Source of the DNA: Stentor coeruleus
Taxonomy: Eukaryota; Ciliophora; Heterotrichea; Heterotrichida; Stentoridae
Reading direction: 5' to 3'
Assembly: GCA_001970955.1 (NCBI GenBank)
Contig: MPUH01000016.1
Coordinates: 62,001 to 126,000 of the forward strand
Length of the DNA stretch: 64,000 nucleotides
Shown here: positions 43,236 through 52,203 of the stretch, in pieces
How the letters are laid out: each line of letters opens with the position of its first letter
Numbering within the stretch: the stretch's first letter is position 1
The notes under the pieces: generated by a model
Told to the model about the DNA's origin: nothing
What the model saw: the letters and a program-made list of their open reading frames with translations, nothing else
Databases searched by the model: none
Program-made: the position numbers and the translations under genes

Positions 43236-43613
43236 ATGTCTGAATCACATGGACCTCATATACCAAAAGATGGAGAAGACAGCATATTTGACAAAATTGT
43301 TAAAAGAGAAATTCCATCTACAATTGTTTATGAAGATGATCTTGTTATGGCATTTAGAGATATAGCACCAAAAGCTCCTACTCATATATTATTTATTCCA
43401 AAGAATAGAGATGGCCTTACAAGGATGTTTGTAGCAGAAGAAAGGCATAAAGCTATTTTTGGACATATGCTTTGGGCAGCATCAGAAATTGCTAGAAGAG
43501 AAGGACTTGCTGAAGGATGGAGACTAGTTATTAACGATGGGCCAAATGGTGGACAAATTGTTTATCATCTGCATATGCATATCCTAGGAGGTCAGAAACT
43601 TGGGGATTTTTAA
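43236..43613 (+). CDS. HINT1: Histidine triad nucleotide-binding protein (HINT)
   Basis: The protein is 125 residues, the normal HINT1 length. It shows DSIFDKIVKREIPSTIVYED, AFRDIAPKAPTHILFIPK, RLVINDGPNGGQIVYH and the histidine triad HLHMHILGG at the C-terminal end, with all active-site His present. HINT enzymes hydrolyse purine nucleoside phosphoramidates and aminoacyl-adenylates in the cytosol or nucleus. The gene is compact with no intron seen. The stop is TAA. It lies just upstream of the CEP135 gene. Confidence 0.97.
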   Translation: MSESHGPHIPKDGEDSIFDKIVKREIPSTIVYEDDLVMAFRDIAPKAPTHILFIPKNRDGLTRMFVAEERHKAIFGHMLWAASEIARREGLAEGWRLVINDGPNGGQIVYHLHMHILGGQKLGDF

Positions 43614-43787
43614 TTAAGATTTAGATATTTTTTTATAATACAGTAATCAAAAAAAAAACATCCTAAATAAAGTCTTAATATTTATCTATTATCATATAAT
43701 AATTCATAAATACAAAAGCAAGAATTTTGAATGTAAACCTTCATTGTAATCTGCTTTATCCTAAACTCCAGCGGTAAAAATAATTTC

Positions 43788-46700
43788 ATGGAAGAACAGC
43801 GCAAATTCAAAATTTTGAAAAACAAACTAGAAGCTATGAACTACAGATTACCTTTCTCTTACGATTCAATGCCACTAGTTGATGCTCTTCTAAATGATGT
43901 TTCTAGTCTAAACTCAACTCTTTCACGTATAAGATTACAGAAATCCGACCCTGAAAGTATTCGTGAACTATCTGAAAGAGTCGAGTTCTTAAACAGAGAA
44001 AAACTTCGACTTGAAGAAGAACTACAACGATCAAGCATCAACGCAAACCCTTTTGATGATAGAGAGATTTTAAATAAAAGCATTTCAGATTTAAGAAAAG
44101 AAAATAAAGCTTTAAGTCAAAGACTTTTAAGCATACAAAGCTCAAAAAGTAATTCAATTGATTGTAAAAGCAAAGAATATATAGATAAACTGTTTACAGA
44201 TTTTAACTTTTTAAAAAAACAACTTGAAGATAGTGAAGAAAATTCACAAAGACTTTTATATGAAAATAGGAATTTACAAGATAGGAATAGGACTTTAGAA
44301 GGGCAAATAATATCTTTAAAAAAAGAAATAGAAGTATCGGTTGTGACTATTAAAGATATCACTAATGAAAAAAGATCAACTACAGAAGAATATTATTCTT
44401 TAAAAAAAATTATAAGCAATTATGAATCAAAATGCGCGGCATATGAAGAAGAAAATATTTCGCTTAGGAATGATTTACAAAAGGTCCAAATATATGCGAG
44501 AAATATTGAATCACAATTGTCTGGAATGAATAAGGAATTAGGGAAAAGTAGGAATGAGATAGAAATGAATACTTCAACAAAATCCCGGTTGTCTTCTCAG
44601 TTGGATAGTTTACAGAGACAGATTGATATACTTCAAAATGAGAATAATCAATTGCATATACTTAGAGATGATGATAGGAAAATGATTATTGAGCTTGAAA
44701 ATAAATGTAAAGAAATTGATGATGCTTATAAAACATCTCAAGATAAAATTCGTGTTATTCAAAGAGAAAGTCAAAATTTCTGCGATACAATCAGGGAAAA
44801 AAGTGAAGAAATCCGTAACAGAGATTTAACAAGAAAAGATCTTGAAAAAGAACTATACGACACAAAAATTTATATATCAAAATATGAGGAATCCCAAGGA
44901 GAAATTTCTCGACTCAAAGCTGTTATAGATGATTTAAGTGCTGAAATAAGGAAATATAGCTGTGAAAACAAAGATCTGAAAAGTAGTGTGAAATATAAAG
45001 AAGATGATGCAAAACAATATAAAAATTATTTAGACCAAACAAATAAAGATATTGAAATATACAAAAGAAAACTTGATGAAGACAACATGAAAATTGAAAG
45101 TTTAAACAATGTTATCAGATCATATTCGCAAACTGAAGAACAGTTAAGAAATATTAAATGTCAATATGAAGACTCACTAACAAGAGAAAGGCAGCTAAAA
45201 AAAGAAATAGATCAACTTCAGCTTATAATTCAAAAAAGTGAAGAAAAGATTAAATTTAATTATAAACAGCAAGATTCAATACAAAGCCAATTAACTTTAG
45301 TCGAAGAAGAGAATACGAAAATACAAAAAAATTTAGCTGAATACATGGCAAAAGACAATGCAAAAACTATAGAAATAGGGAAATATGAGAATAAAATAAG
45401 AGACTGTTACTGCGAAATTGAAGATTTAAAAAGGAAAATCATCGATCAGGATCAAATAACCAAAGGATTGAGTGATGAAATCAAAGATCGACATAAAGCA
45501 TTTATAGCAGAACAAGACCATGTGGATAGATTAAACGAGCAGATTTCTCAGCTAAAAGATTTCATATCATCTTTAGAATCAACTCGTTCTGATCTAGTAA
45601 AAAAGCTTGAAAGTTTCCAAATCTCTGATATGGACAAAGACAACACCCTAAAAAAATTCCGCGACGAATTATCTCAAGTAAAAAAACAGCTTCAAATCAC
45701 AGAACGTAACTGTAACGACAGGTTAATTGAAAGAGAAAAATATCTTAAAGACATTGAAAATCTCCATTATGACAATTCTCGAAGAAGTGATGAGATATCT
45801 TCATTAAGATCAAACATAAAAAGACTAAACAACGATATTGATGATCTAAAATCAAAGCTCAAAACAGTACAAGAAAGTGAAGAAAACTTTAAAAGATCTT
45901 GGAGAGATAGTGAAATCGAAAAAGCTAGGGTCACAGAAATATCTCATGCTCTTAATTTACAATTAGAAGACTATAAAAAATCATGTTCAAGAATGCAAAG
46001 TCAATTTCAAGATGCTTCAAAAGAATTAATTTATAGTGAAAATAAGCTTAAAGCATTAGAAGATAAATATAATGCTTTAAGTTATGAAAAAGATTCTTTT
46101 GCTGTAAGGGTTGAAGAGATAGGTAAAGAGCTTAGGAATAAGATTGAAGTATCGGCAAATGCTCTTAGGGATAAAGATGAGTTGTCTCAAAAGCTTAGAA
46201 TGATATCAGATGAATATGATAAACTACTTCGTGCTTATGATTTTCTTAATCTTGACTATAAAAAACTTACTGGGAAATCAGCAGCAGGAGAAAATCTTAT
46301 AGAAAATTTGAAAAAACAAGAAGAAATATATGTGAGGACTATTAAACAATTAGAAGAAAATTTACGTAATGCGATTAGAGCTGCAGAAATGGCTGATTAT
46401 AAGCGAATTGATGCTGAGAAAACTTCAGAAAACCTTATTAAAGATATGCATTCAGCTAAGAGTTTTAATAGAGATTTGGATATGAGTAGAGATGAGTTAC
46501 AAAGGAAAATCATAACTGTTGAAAATGAAAAATCTTTTCTTGAAACTAGGTGTAGGAGTTTTGAAAGTGAAATCAGTAATTTAAAATCACAATTGGATTA
46601 TGAGAAACAGAGATCTGATGTAGAATCTAGGTCTTTTGTTATTACTAAAGATAGCTTTAGGAAGTATGAAATTGATGATGACAAGTCTAGAATATCAAAG

Positions 46701-46877
46701 CAAAGTAATAATGAACAACTTGTATCAGAGCTGTATAAGCAAATAGAAGTATATAAAACTGAGGGTTTGAAACTTGAGATGAATTATATGAAGCTTTTAG
46801 ATGAGTTAAATCAGACTAAGCATATGCTTAATAGAGCTGAAGCAAGAATCGCTGAATTAGAAATAAGCCGAAGATAG
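43788..46877 (+). CDS. CEP135: CEP135/Bld10 basal-body cartwheel protein
   Basis: The protein is 1,029 residues. The N-terminus, KFKILKNKLEAMNYRLPFSY with PLVDALLNDV, matches the conserved CEP135/Bld10 head (RKRLDQLGYRQ, PLVEKLFSDL). Almost all the rest is continuous coiled coil. A block near residues 900-960 (RDLDMSRDELQRKI, EKSFLETRCRSFESEI) resembles the conserved CEP135/TSGA10 C-terminal region. In Chlamydomonas, Tetrahymena and Paramecium, Bld10/CEP135 sits at the cartwheel spoke tips and microtubule triplets and is needed to build basal bodies. A heterotrich cortex has very many basal bodies, so strong expression is expected. The length is close to animal CEP135 (about 1,140). The stops TAG and TAA are adjacent. 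Confidence 0.88.
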   Translation: MEEQRKFKILKNKLEAMNYRLPFSYDSMPLVDALLNDVSSLNSTLSRIRLQKSDPESIRELSERVEFLNREKLRLEEELQRSSINANPFDDREILNKSISDLRKENKALSQRLLSIQSSKSNSIDCKSKEYIDKLFTDFNFLKKQLEDSEENSQRLLYENRNLQDRNRTLEGQIISLKKEIEVSVVTIKDITNEKRSTTEEYYSLKKIISNYESKCAAYEEENISLRNDLQKVQIYARNIESQLSGMNKELGKSRNEIEMNTSTKSRLSSQLDSLQRQIDILQNENNQLHILRDDDRKMIIELENKCKEIDDAYKTSQDKIRVIQRESQNFCDTIREKSEEIRNRDLTRKDLEKELYDTKIYISKYEESQGEISRLKAVIDDLSAEIRKYSCENKDLKSSVKYKEDDAKQYKNYLDQTNKDIEIYKRKLDEDNMKIESLNNVIRSYSQTEEQLRNIKCQYEDSLTRERQLKKEIDQLQLIIQKSEEKIKFNYKQQDSIQSQLTLVEEENTKIQKNLAEYMAKDNAKTIEIGKYENKIRDCYCEIEDLKRKIIDQDQITKGLSDEIKDRHKAFIAEQDHVDRLNEQISQLKDFISSLESTRSDLVKKLESFQISDMDKDNTLKKFRDELSQVKKQLQITERNCNDRLIEREKYLKDIENLHYDNSRRSDEISSLRSNIKRLNNDIDDLKSKLKTVQESEENFKRSWRDSEIEKARVTEISHALNLQLEDYKKSCSRMQSQFQDASKELIYSENKLKALEDKYNALSYEKDSFAVRVEEIGKELRNKIEVSANALRDKDELSQKLRMISDEYDKLLRAYDFLNLDYKKLTGKSAAGENLIENLKKQEEIYVRTIKQLEENLRNAIRAAEMADYKRIDAEKTSENLIKDMHSAKSFNRDLDMSRDELQRKIITVENEKSFLETRCRSFESEISNLKSQLDYEKQRSDVESRSFVITKDSFRKYEIDDDKSRISKQSNNEQLVSELYKQIEVYKTEGLKLEMNYMKLLDELNQTKHMLNRAEARIAELEISRR

Positions 46878-47102
46878 TAATAAAAGAATTTCATAAATAC
46901 CCATAATAAAACCTACTCTTATAACAAAAAAACCTAACTTGAAAAAAAAAATACACCATTTTCTCTTTTCTTATTACAAACTTATTTCCTTATAATCTTT
47001 AAACTTTCAACTCTCAATTCTCTTTATTTTTCTCTCTTCCAACCTCGCTCCTAAATCATAATACTAATTTCTTATATCATCCACAAAGACTTTAGTTTAA
47101 AA

Positions 47103-48260
47103 ATGTCACTTTTGCTGTGTTTATTTTTCTCTCCAGCCCTATCTTTAAACAATGGTTTGGGTCGTACCCCTCAAATGGGATGGAATTCTTGGAATCACTT
47201 TGGTTGCAATATAAACGAAACTGTATTTCAAATTGCAGGTCAACAGCTTATTGAAACAGGACTTAGTAAGCTTGGATATATCTATGTAAACATTGATGAT
47301 TGTTGGTCTTTAAAATCAAGAGATGCTAATGGTCAAATAGTTCCTGATCCAATAAAATTCCCAAATGGTATAACAGGTCTTGCTAGTTATTTGCATAATA
47401 TAGGGCTTAAATTAGGGATATATTCAGATGCTGGAACAGAAACTTGTCAAGGATATCCAGGGTCTTTGGGTCATGAGGTTACTGATGCAAATAGTTTTGC
47501 TTCATGGAATGTTGATTATTTGAAATATGATAATTGTTATAATGAAAACATACCTGCTTTAAAAAGATACCCACCTATGAGAGATGCACTTAATGCTACT
47601 AATAGAGAGATTTTCTATTCAATATGCAATTGGGGACAAGAAAATCCATGGGTATGGGGAAATGCTACAGGGAATAGTTGGAGGACAACTCAAGATATTA
47701 GTGACCATTGGTCAAGTATGATGATTAATTTCTATATGAATTCAAGATATGCGAAATATGCTGGACCTGGAGGTTGGAATGATCCTGATATGTTGGAAGT
47801 TGGAAATGGAGGAATGACTTTTAATGAATATGTTACCCATTTCTCATTATGGGCTATGGTCAAAGCACCACTTATTATCGGTTGTGATATGGGGACTATT
47901 AGTCAGAGTACACTTTCGATATTAAATAATGCAGATATTATCGCACTTAATCAAGACCCACTTGGTGTACAAGCTGAATGTATTAATGGCTGTGATTATG
48001 CAAACTATATTTCTGGAGCTCAAGCTAATGTCTTTGTTGTTCCTTTAGCTGGAGGAGATAAAGCTGTTAGTATAACAAACTGGGGAACTTATAACATGAC
48101 TTATACTTTCGATTTAACTAAAATTGGAGTAACAGGACAAGCTACAATAAAAGATTTATGGACTAAAGAAGTACAGACATCAAATGCTATTCATGTAACT
48201 GGCTTGCAAAAACATTCAGTGAAAGTATATAGAATTACTTCAAATTCATTAGATATATAA
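47103..48260 (+). CDS. Alpha-galactosidase, glycoside hydrolase family 27, secreted or lysosomal
   Basis: The protein is 385 residues with a signal peptide over about residues 1-15 (LLLCLFFSPALS). The GH27 core starts GLGRTPQMGWNSWNHFGCN and continues with YVNIDDCW, LGIYSDAGTETCQGYPGS, the nucleophile motif YLKYDNC and the acid/base region SWRTTQDI. A C-terminal beta domain closes the protein. The enzyme releases terminal alpha-linked galactose from oligosaccharides and glycolipids, probably in digestive vacuoles or outside the cell. Both catalytic Asp positions are present, so activity is expected. The gene is convergent with the next minus-strand gene. The stop is TAA. Confidence 0.95.
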   Translation: MSLLLCLFFSPALSLNNGLGRTPQMGWNSWNHFGCNINETVFQIAGQQLIETGLSKLGYIYVNIDDCWSLKSRDANGQIVPDPIKFPNGITGLASYLHNIGLKLGIYSDAGTETCQGYPGSLGHEVTDANSFASWNVDYLKYDNCYNENIPALKRYPPMRDALNATNREIFYSICNWGQENPWVWGNATGNSWRTTQDISDHWSSMMINFYMNSRYAKYAGPGGWNDPDMLEVGNGGMTFNEYVTHFSLWAMVKAPLIIGCDMGTISQSTLSILNNADIIALNQDPLGVQAECINGCDYANYISGAQANVFVVPLAGGDKAVSITNWGTYNMTYTFDLTKIGVTGQATIKDLWTKEVQTSNAIHVTGLQKHSVKVYRITSNSLDI

Positions 48261-48346
48261 TTAGTTAAGTTATTAGTATCAAATTTTATTTACTTTAATA
48301 TCTGAATTACATTAAAACTTTATTTATGATTTATTTCCTGTCAAAG

Positions 48347-48913
48347 CTAGCACCAAGTATACAATACAAAAGGTGAAGATAAATAACTCTGTAAAGTCAC
48401 TGAGTCCTCAGAAATCTTAGCCAAATAGTCTTTTCCTTTAAACGTAAAAGCATCAAACGGAACAAACTCTTCTTTCGTCCACTGGATAATTTTTTCCCTA
48501 ATATTCTTATTAAGTTTATAAACTTTTACCACTTTTTCTTTAACATTATTCACTGAATTTTCTAAACTTTTCATAATATCTTCCCTTTCTATAATCAGCC
48601 TTAAAATTTCTTCAGTAATTTTCCTAACATTATAAAGACTTAAACATTTTTTCATTAAAGCTCGAGCATGTCCAGGTGAAAGGACTTTATACCTTTCCTC
48701 AAATCTTTCCATATCTTCTCTAGTCCCTAACATTTCAATAAGTATCAATTTAAGCATCATAAGACCTTTTTCTAATATAATAGAAATACTTTTCTGATCT
48801 CTTGGAGGTTTATGTGACATTACAGTTAATTCTTGATATGTTAATGGGAATTTTGATTCAATACCAGTTTTTATATTTGAATACAATAACGATTTATGCC
48901 AATCTTCAGTCAT
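48347..48913 (-). CDS. Unknown helical protein, perhaps the C-terminal part of a longer gene
   Basis: The ORF from the ATG at 48913 gives 188 residues, helical and charged (ITEEILRLIIEREDIMKSLE, VYKLNKNIREKIIQWTKEEF), ending SSPFVLYTWC. The same frame is open upstream without an ATG to about 49074 and encodes a basic, low-complexity stretch beginning GKQNISPKRT. This suggests that the protein extends into the ORF at 49087-49605. That ORF is one base out of register, so either the two are separate genes or a splice or sequence problem lies near 49075-49090. No domain is recognised. The stop is TAG. Confidence 0.6.
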   Translation of the reverse strand: MTEDWHKSLLYSNIKTGIESKFPLTYQELTVMSHKPPRDQKSISIILEKGLMMLKLILIEMLGTREDMERFEERYKVLSPGHARALMKKCLSLYNVRKITEEILRLIIEREDIMKSLENSVNNVKEKVVKVYKLNKNIREKIIQWTKEEFVPFDAFTFKGKDYLAKISEDSVTLQSYLSSPFVLYTWC

Positions 48914-49086
48914 ATTTTCATTGTTTTCTTCTTCAAGAAAAGTTACAGCTTCAAATGGGCTTATTGATTGAGGTCTTGTAAAATCTTGAGGCTTTGGTTT
49001 AGATTTCGTTTTACATATAGTCGAACCTGATTTTCTATGTCTTTCAGTCCTTTTAGGTGAAATATTTTGCTTTCCCTATAGAAATT

Positions 49087-49605
49087 TTACTCAATTGGTA
49101 TAAGGTCTAACAGTGTATTTGGGCTTTGTTTAAAGCTTTGGATAACTTTATTCCAAACTTTTGAGCTTTTTATTGTATTTAATTCATCTCTTATCAACTC
49201 AGCTTCTTTTTCTTCAAACATCGAGTCTACATGGGTTCGTTTTCTTCTATGTTTTGTTGTTAGAATATATCGTCGTCGTTCTTTTTCTGTCAAATTCGGC
49301 GATACTATTGCCCGAGATTGGAAAATTTCCTTGAGTTTATCTTTAGGATCTGTATCGTATATAGCTTTTAATGATAGTTTTAGTTTGTAATTGTTTAATC
49401 TTTCGGATATGTTGGGGTTATCAAGTAAGGTTATATTACTGTCTGTTTCTTGAGAACTATTTCTTAGTTTTTTTAATCTTTGAAGTGGAATATTTGATAT
49501 GTTTAATGATTTTCGGTACTTGTGGGAAGCTGATTGACTTTGATAAGATCTTCGGGTTTGTTGTATGGAATCTGCTGTTGATGCTTGTATTTCAAAATTT
49601 TCCAT
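49087..49605 (-). CDS. Unknown basic protein, perhaps the N-terminal part of the next ORF
   Basis: The ORF is 172 residues from the ATG at 49605. It is Ser/Thr-rich at the N-terminus and then basic and helical (LTEKERRRYILTTKHRRKR, AELIRDELNTIKSSKVW). It ends at GAG-TAA inside the string GTAAAATTTCTATAG. That string looks like a 15-nt intron but has C rather than A at position 10, and removing it does not reach the frame of the downstream ORF. No family is recognised. Confidence 0.6.
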   Translation of the reverse strand: MENFEIQASTADSIQQTRRSYQSQSASHKYRKSLNISNIPLQRLKKLRNSSQETDSNITLLDNPNISERLNNYKLKLSLKAIYDTDPKDKLKEIFQSRAIVSPNLTEKERRRYILTTKHRRKRTHVDSMFEEKEAELIRDELNTIKSSKVWNKVIQSFKQSPNTLLDLIPIE

Positions 49606-49886
49606 TGTTTAAGAAATAGATATTAGTTATGAAAATTAAGAATTTTTGATTGAAGAAAATGAGAAATGAAATTTAGTATATTTGTATGCTTTTAATGAAT
49701 CTTTGGGCCTGAGAATAAATTTAATTTATATAAAATTTTTAATTATCATACTTATTATGAATGATGGGATGAGATTTTTATAAAATTTTATCCTCAAAAA
49801 AATCTAACAAATTTATTATAAAAATCTTGCAGGAAAATACAAAAAAATATTTTCGATGTAATTACCTTATCTATTTAACCTCTAAA

Positions 49887-51929
49887 TTATTGAGTATCTT
49901 GATTTTCATCATCATCATCGCCAGTATTTTTAGCAAAATCTTTAGGTATGCTTTTAGCTAAGCTTGAAAATGAATCTATAATATTCTGAGTCAAATATAA
50001 ATTAGTTCTTTTCAACTGTTGAATTTGTTTATTAAGTTCTCTAAATTCAGGTTCTTGAAACGTATCTTTTTTCCCAGTCTTATTTTTCTTTTTAATGCCT
50101 CCTAAATTACGAGAAGATTGCGATTTTCGATTCACAAGCTTTTGCTTTTCATTATTATCTTTTTCTTCTTCAATTGATACTCCAGCACCTTCAATAATAG
50201 ATCTCTCAACCAAAGCTGCTTTTTTCATAGAAAAATTCATAAATTTCCGTTTCCTGACAGGGAACATATTAAGCACATATCTTACAATAGAGCCTTTTAT
50301 AGAAAAGCCAGAAGCAAATTTCCCTGCTATGTATGTCCCTGAAGGTTTAACTTTATTAATAACATAAAAATCAGCAAGAATTGCGCAGTGATCTTTGAAT
50401 TTATAGAATTCATGGAATACATCATTTATATACCTTCCACAACAAACTTCACCCCTTTCAAGAAACAGCACTTCTTTTGGGTAATTTTCAGCATCAAAAA
50501 TAATTTCATTAGACTTGTAGCGACGGGGTTGGATATGAAGGCATATATAAAACCTAAATTCGCAGTATCTTCCGAAAAAAACCCTGAATTTATTAAATGT
50601 TTCAGCAAACAAAACATCCAACAGCTTAAAACTCTCAACCTTAGGCATCTCAGCTAAAAACTTATTATGAAAAGTCTCAAGTTCCTTTTTATCATCATAC
50701 TTCCAATACTTCTCTGCCAAAGGGCCGGCTTTATCATTCTGAAAATAAAACTCAAAATGTTTTCTGATTTTTTCTTTCAGTTTAAAAGGTATCTCCTTAT
50801 AATGATAATCAATAACAGCTAAAAAATTATCGACTTCTGTTTTAAGTTCAGCAACATTATTCATATCTTCTAATTTTCTAATAGTTTCAATAGATTTCCC
50901 CATAGCATAAGCATACCAAGATGGTCCAATTATAAGTAACAAAATACAAAATCCCATTTCATATTTATTTGTAGCATAAAAATCCCCATATCCAACAGTC
51001 ATAAGTGTAGTAAAAATATAATACCAAAACTTTATTACTTTTTCTCCAACAGTATTTTCATCAAGACTAAAATGATAATAAAAATTATCTCTTTCATGTT
51101 TCTTCGATCTTATAGTTTTAGCAAAATATGACCAAAGGCAAGATATTGTAAAAGAAATTATCAACATAAATAGTATTTGGATTATAAGGTTCCAAACATA
51201 AGATACTAAAATTTTTATAGTTCTAAGCATTTTAGTATCTTCATTTTTAAAGTATTGTTGAATGAGATTATTGAATTTATTTTTGCTTACTATTCGGAAT
51301 AATCTTTGGAGTTTTAGAATACGAAAAAGACGAAGGAGATATTCGGCATCTGGGTATTCAGCCCAGTGTAATGGGAGTAAAGATGCTATATCAAATATCA
51401 TCCATGTCATTGCGTAGTTTTTTGCGATTAACTTGAAGTTTCTCACAGGGATTTTATTTTTATCTTTATATTCTACTAGGAAACTGAGGAAAAAATCAAT
51501 AATAAATAAAATCCATACGAATACATCAAATTTGTATTGCTCGTTACTAGGGCCTTCGTAGCCTAAATACATTAAACTTGTAATAACTGAGTAATAAGTA
51601 AGAAAGCCCATGATAAAATCCATGATAATTTTTAATGGAGTGTTTTCTTTTATAGTAAATTTACTCAGTTTGTTATACTTTATTAGGATACTTGATTTAT
51701 TCAAACCTTGGCCAAGGATATTCTGTAATTTTTCATTTATAACATTTTCTAAAACATTAGATTCAGCAGACAAAGTTTTTCTTCTTGATCTAGGCCTTGT
51801 TGATACTGAATTACTGTTAGTTTCTACTGTTTCATGTGCATCCCCAGAAACCTTACCATAAATAACTAATTTCGAGTGATACTTTTTCATACCTTGAAAA
51901 TCATCTGAATCTGTTTGAATTGTATCCAT
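49887..51929 (-). CDS. Voltage-gated K+ channel with degenerate cyclic-nucleotide-binding domain (EAG/HCN-like)
   Basis: The protein is about 680 residues from the ATG at 51929 (MDTIQTDSDDF). Six spans are visible: S1 near residue 105, S4 with regularly spaced Arg/Lys (LRLFRILKLQRLFRIV), and a pore with TVGYGDFYA, the K+ selectivity filter. A C-linker (MPKVESFKLLDVLF) leads to a CNBD-like region with RRYKSNEIIFDAENYPKEVLFLERGEV. The FGE and PRxA nucleotide-contact motifs are missing, so cyclic-nucleotide binding is doubtful. The ORF continues upstream to an ATG at 51983 and would add 18 hydrophobic residues. That ATG lies inside a duplicated assembly segment, so I prefer the downstream start. 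The stop is TAA. The kinesin gene is divergent. Confidence 0.88.
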   Translation of the reverse strand: MDTIQTDSDDFQGMKKYHSKLVIYGKVSGDAHETVETNSNSVSTRPRSRRKTLSAESNVLENVINEKLQNILGQGLNKSSILIKYNKLSKFTIKENTPLKIIMDFIMGFLTYYSVITSLMYLGYEGPSNEQYKFDVFVWILFIIDFFLSFLVEYKDKNKIPVRNFKLIAKNYAMTWMIFDIASLLPLHWAEYPDAEYLLRLFRILKLQRLFRIVSKNKFNNLIQQYFKNEDTKMLRTIKILVSYVWNLIIQILFMLIISFTISCLWSYFAKTIRSKKHERDNFYYHFSLDENTVGEKVIKFWYYIFTTLMTVGYGDFYATNKYEMGFCILLLIIGPSWYAYAMGKSIETIRKLEDMNNVAELKTEVDNFLAVIDYHYKEIPFKLKEKIRKHFEFYFQNDKAGPLAEKYWKYDDKKELETFHNKFLAEMPKVESFKLLDVLFAETFNKFRVFFGRYCEFRFYICLHIQPRRYKSNEIIFDAENYPKEVLFLERGEVCCGRYINDVFHEFYKFKDHCAILADFYVINKVKPSGTYIAGKFASGFSIKGSIVRYVLNMFPVRKRKFMNFSMKKAALVERSIIEGAGVSIEEEKDNNEKQKLVNRKSQSSRNLGGIKKKNKTGKKDTFQEPEFRELNKQIQQLKRTNLYLTQNIIDSFSSLAKSIPKDFAKNTGDDDDENQDTQ

Positions 51930-51945
51930 GATAATTATTATTATA

Positions 51946-52102
51946 AAATTAAGAACCCATAAAACTCCATAAATAATCTCCATAAAATATTCTATTTACT
52001 TCCAAAACTATTANCAAAACTGTCATATTTATTTAAATTAAGAACCCATAAAACTCCATAAATAATCTCCATAAAATATTCTATTTACTTCCAAAACTAT
52101 TA
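51946..52102. repeat. 68-bp duplication flanking an N, probable assembly join
   Basis: 51946-52013 and 52035-52102 are identical over 68 bp. Between them are an N at 52014 and 20 bp. This is the same pattern as at 35867-35914 and falls in the shared promoter region of the K+ channel and kinesin genes. Confidence 0.85.
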
Positions 52103-52203
52103 CAAATCTCACTCCTCCACAAAAACAAAAATCTTCTCCCAAATCCTCAAATTCCTCTTCTTATTTCTACTTCCTCCCATTTCAAAAATTCTCGTTTTAA
52201 TAA

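Noticed and set aside
49075-49089. A fifteenth 15-nt intron joining ORFs 49087-49605 and 48347-48913
   Set aside because: Position 10 is C, and removal leads into a frame that hits TAA rather than the downstream ORF.
51930-51983. N-terminal hydrophobic extension of the K+ channel
   Set aside because: It lies partly in a duplicated assembly segment and adds residues unlike any conserved channel start; the ATG at 51929 is more plausible.
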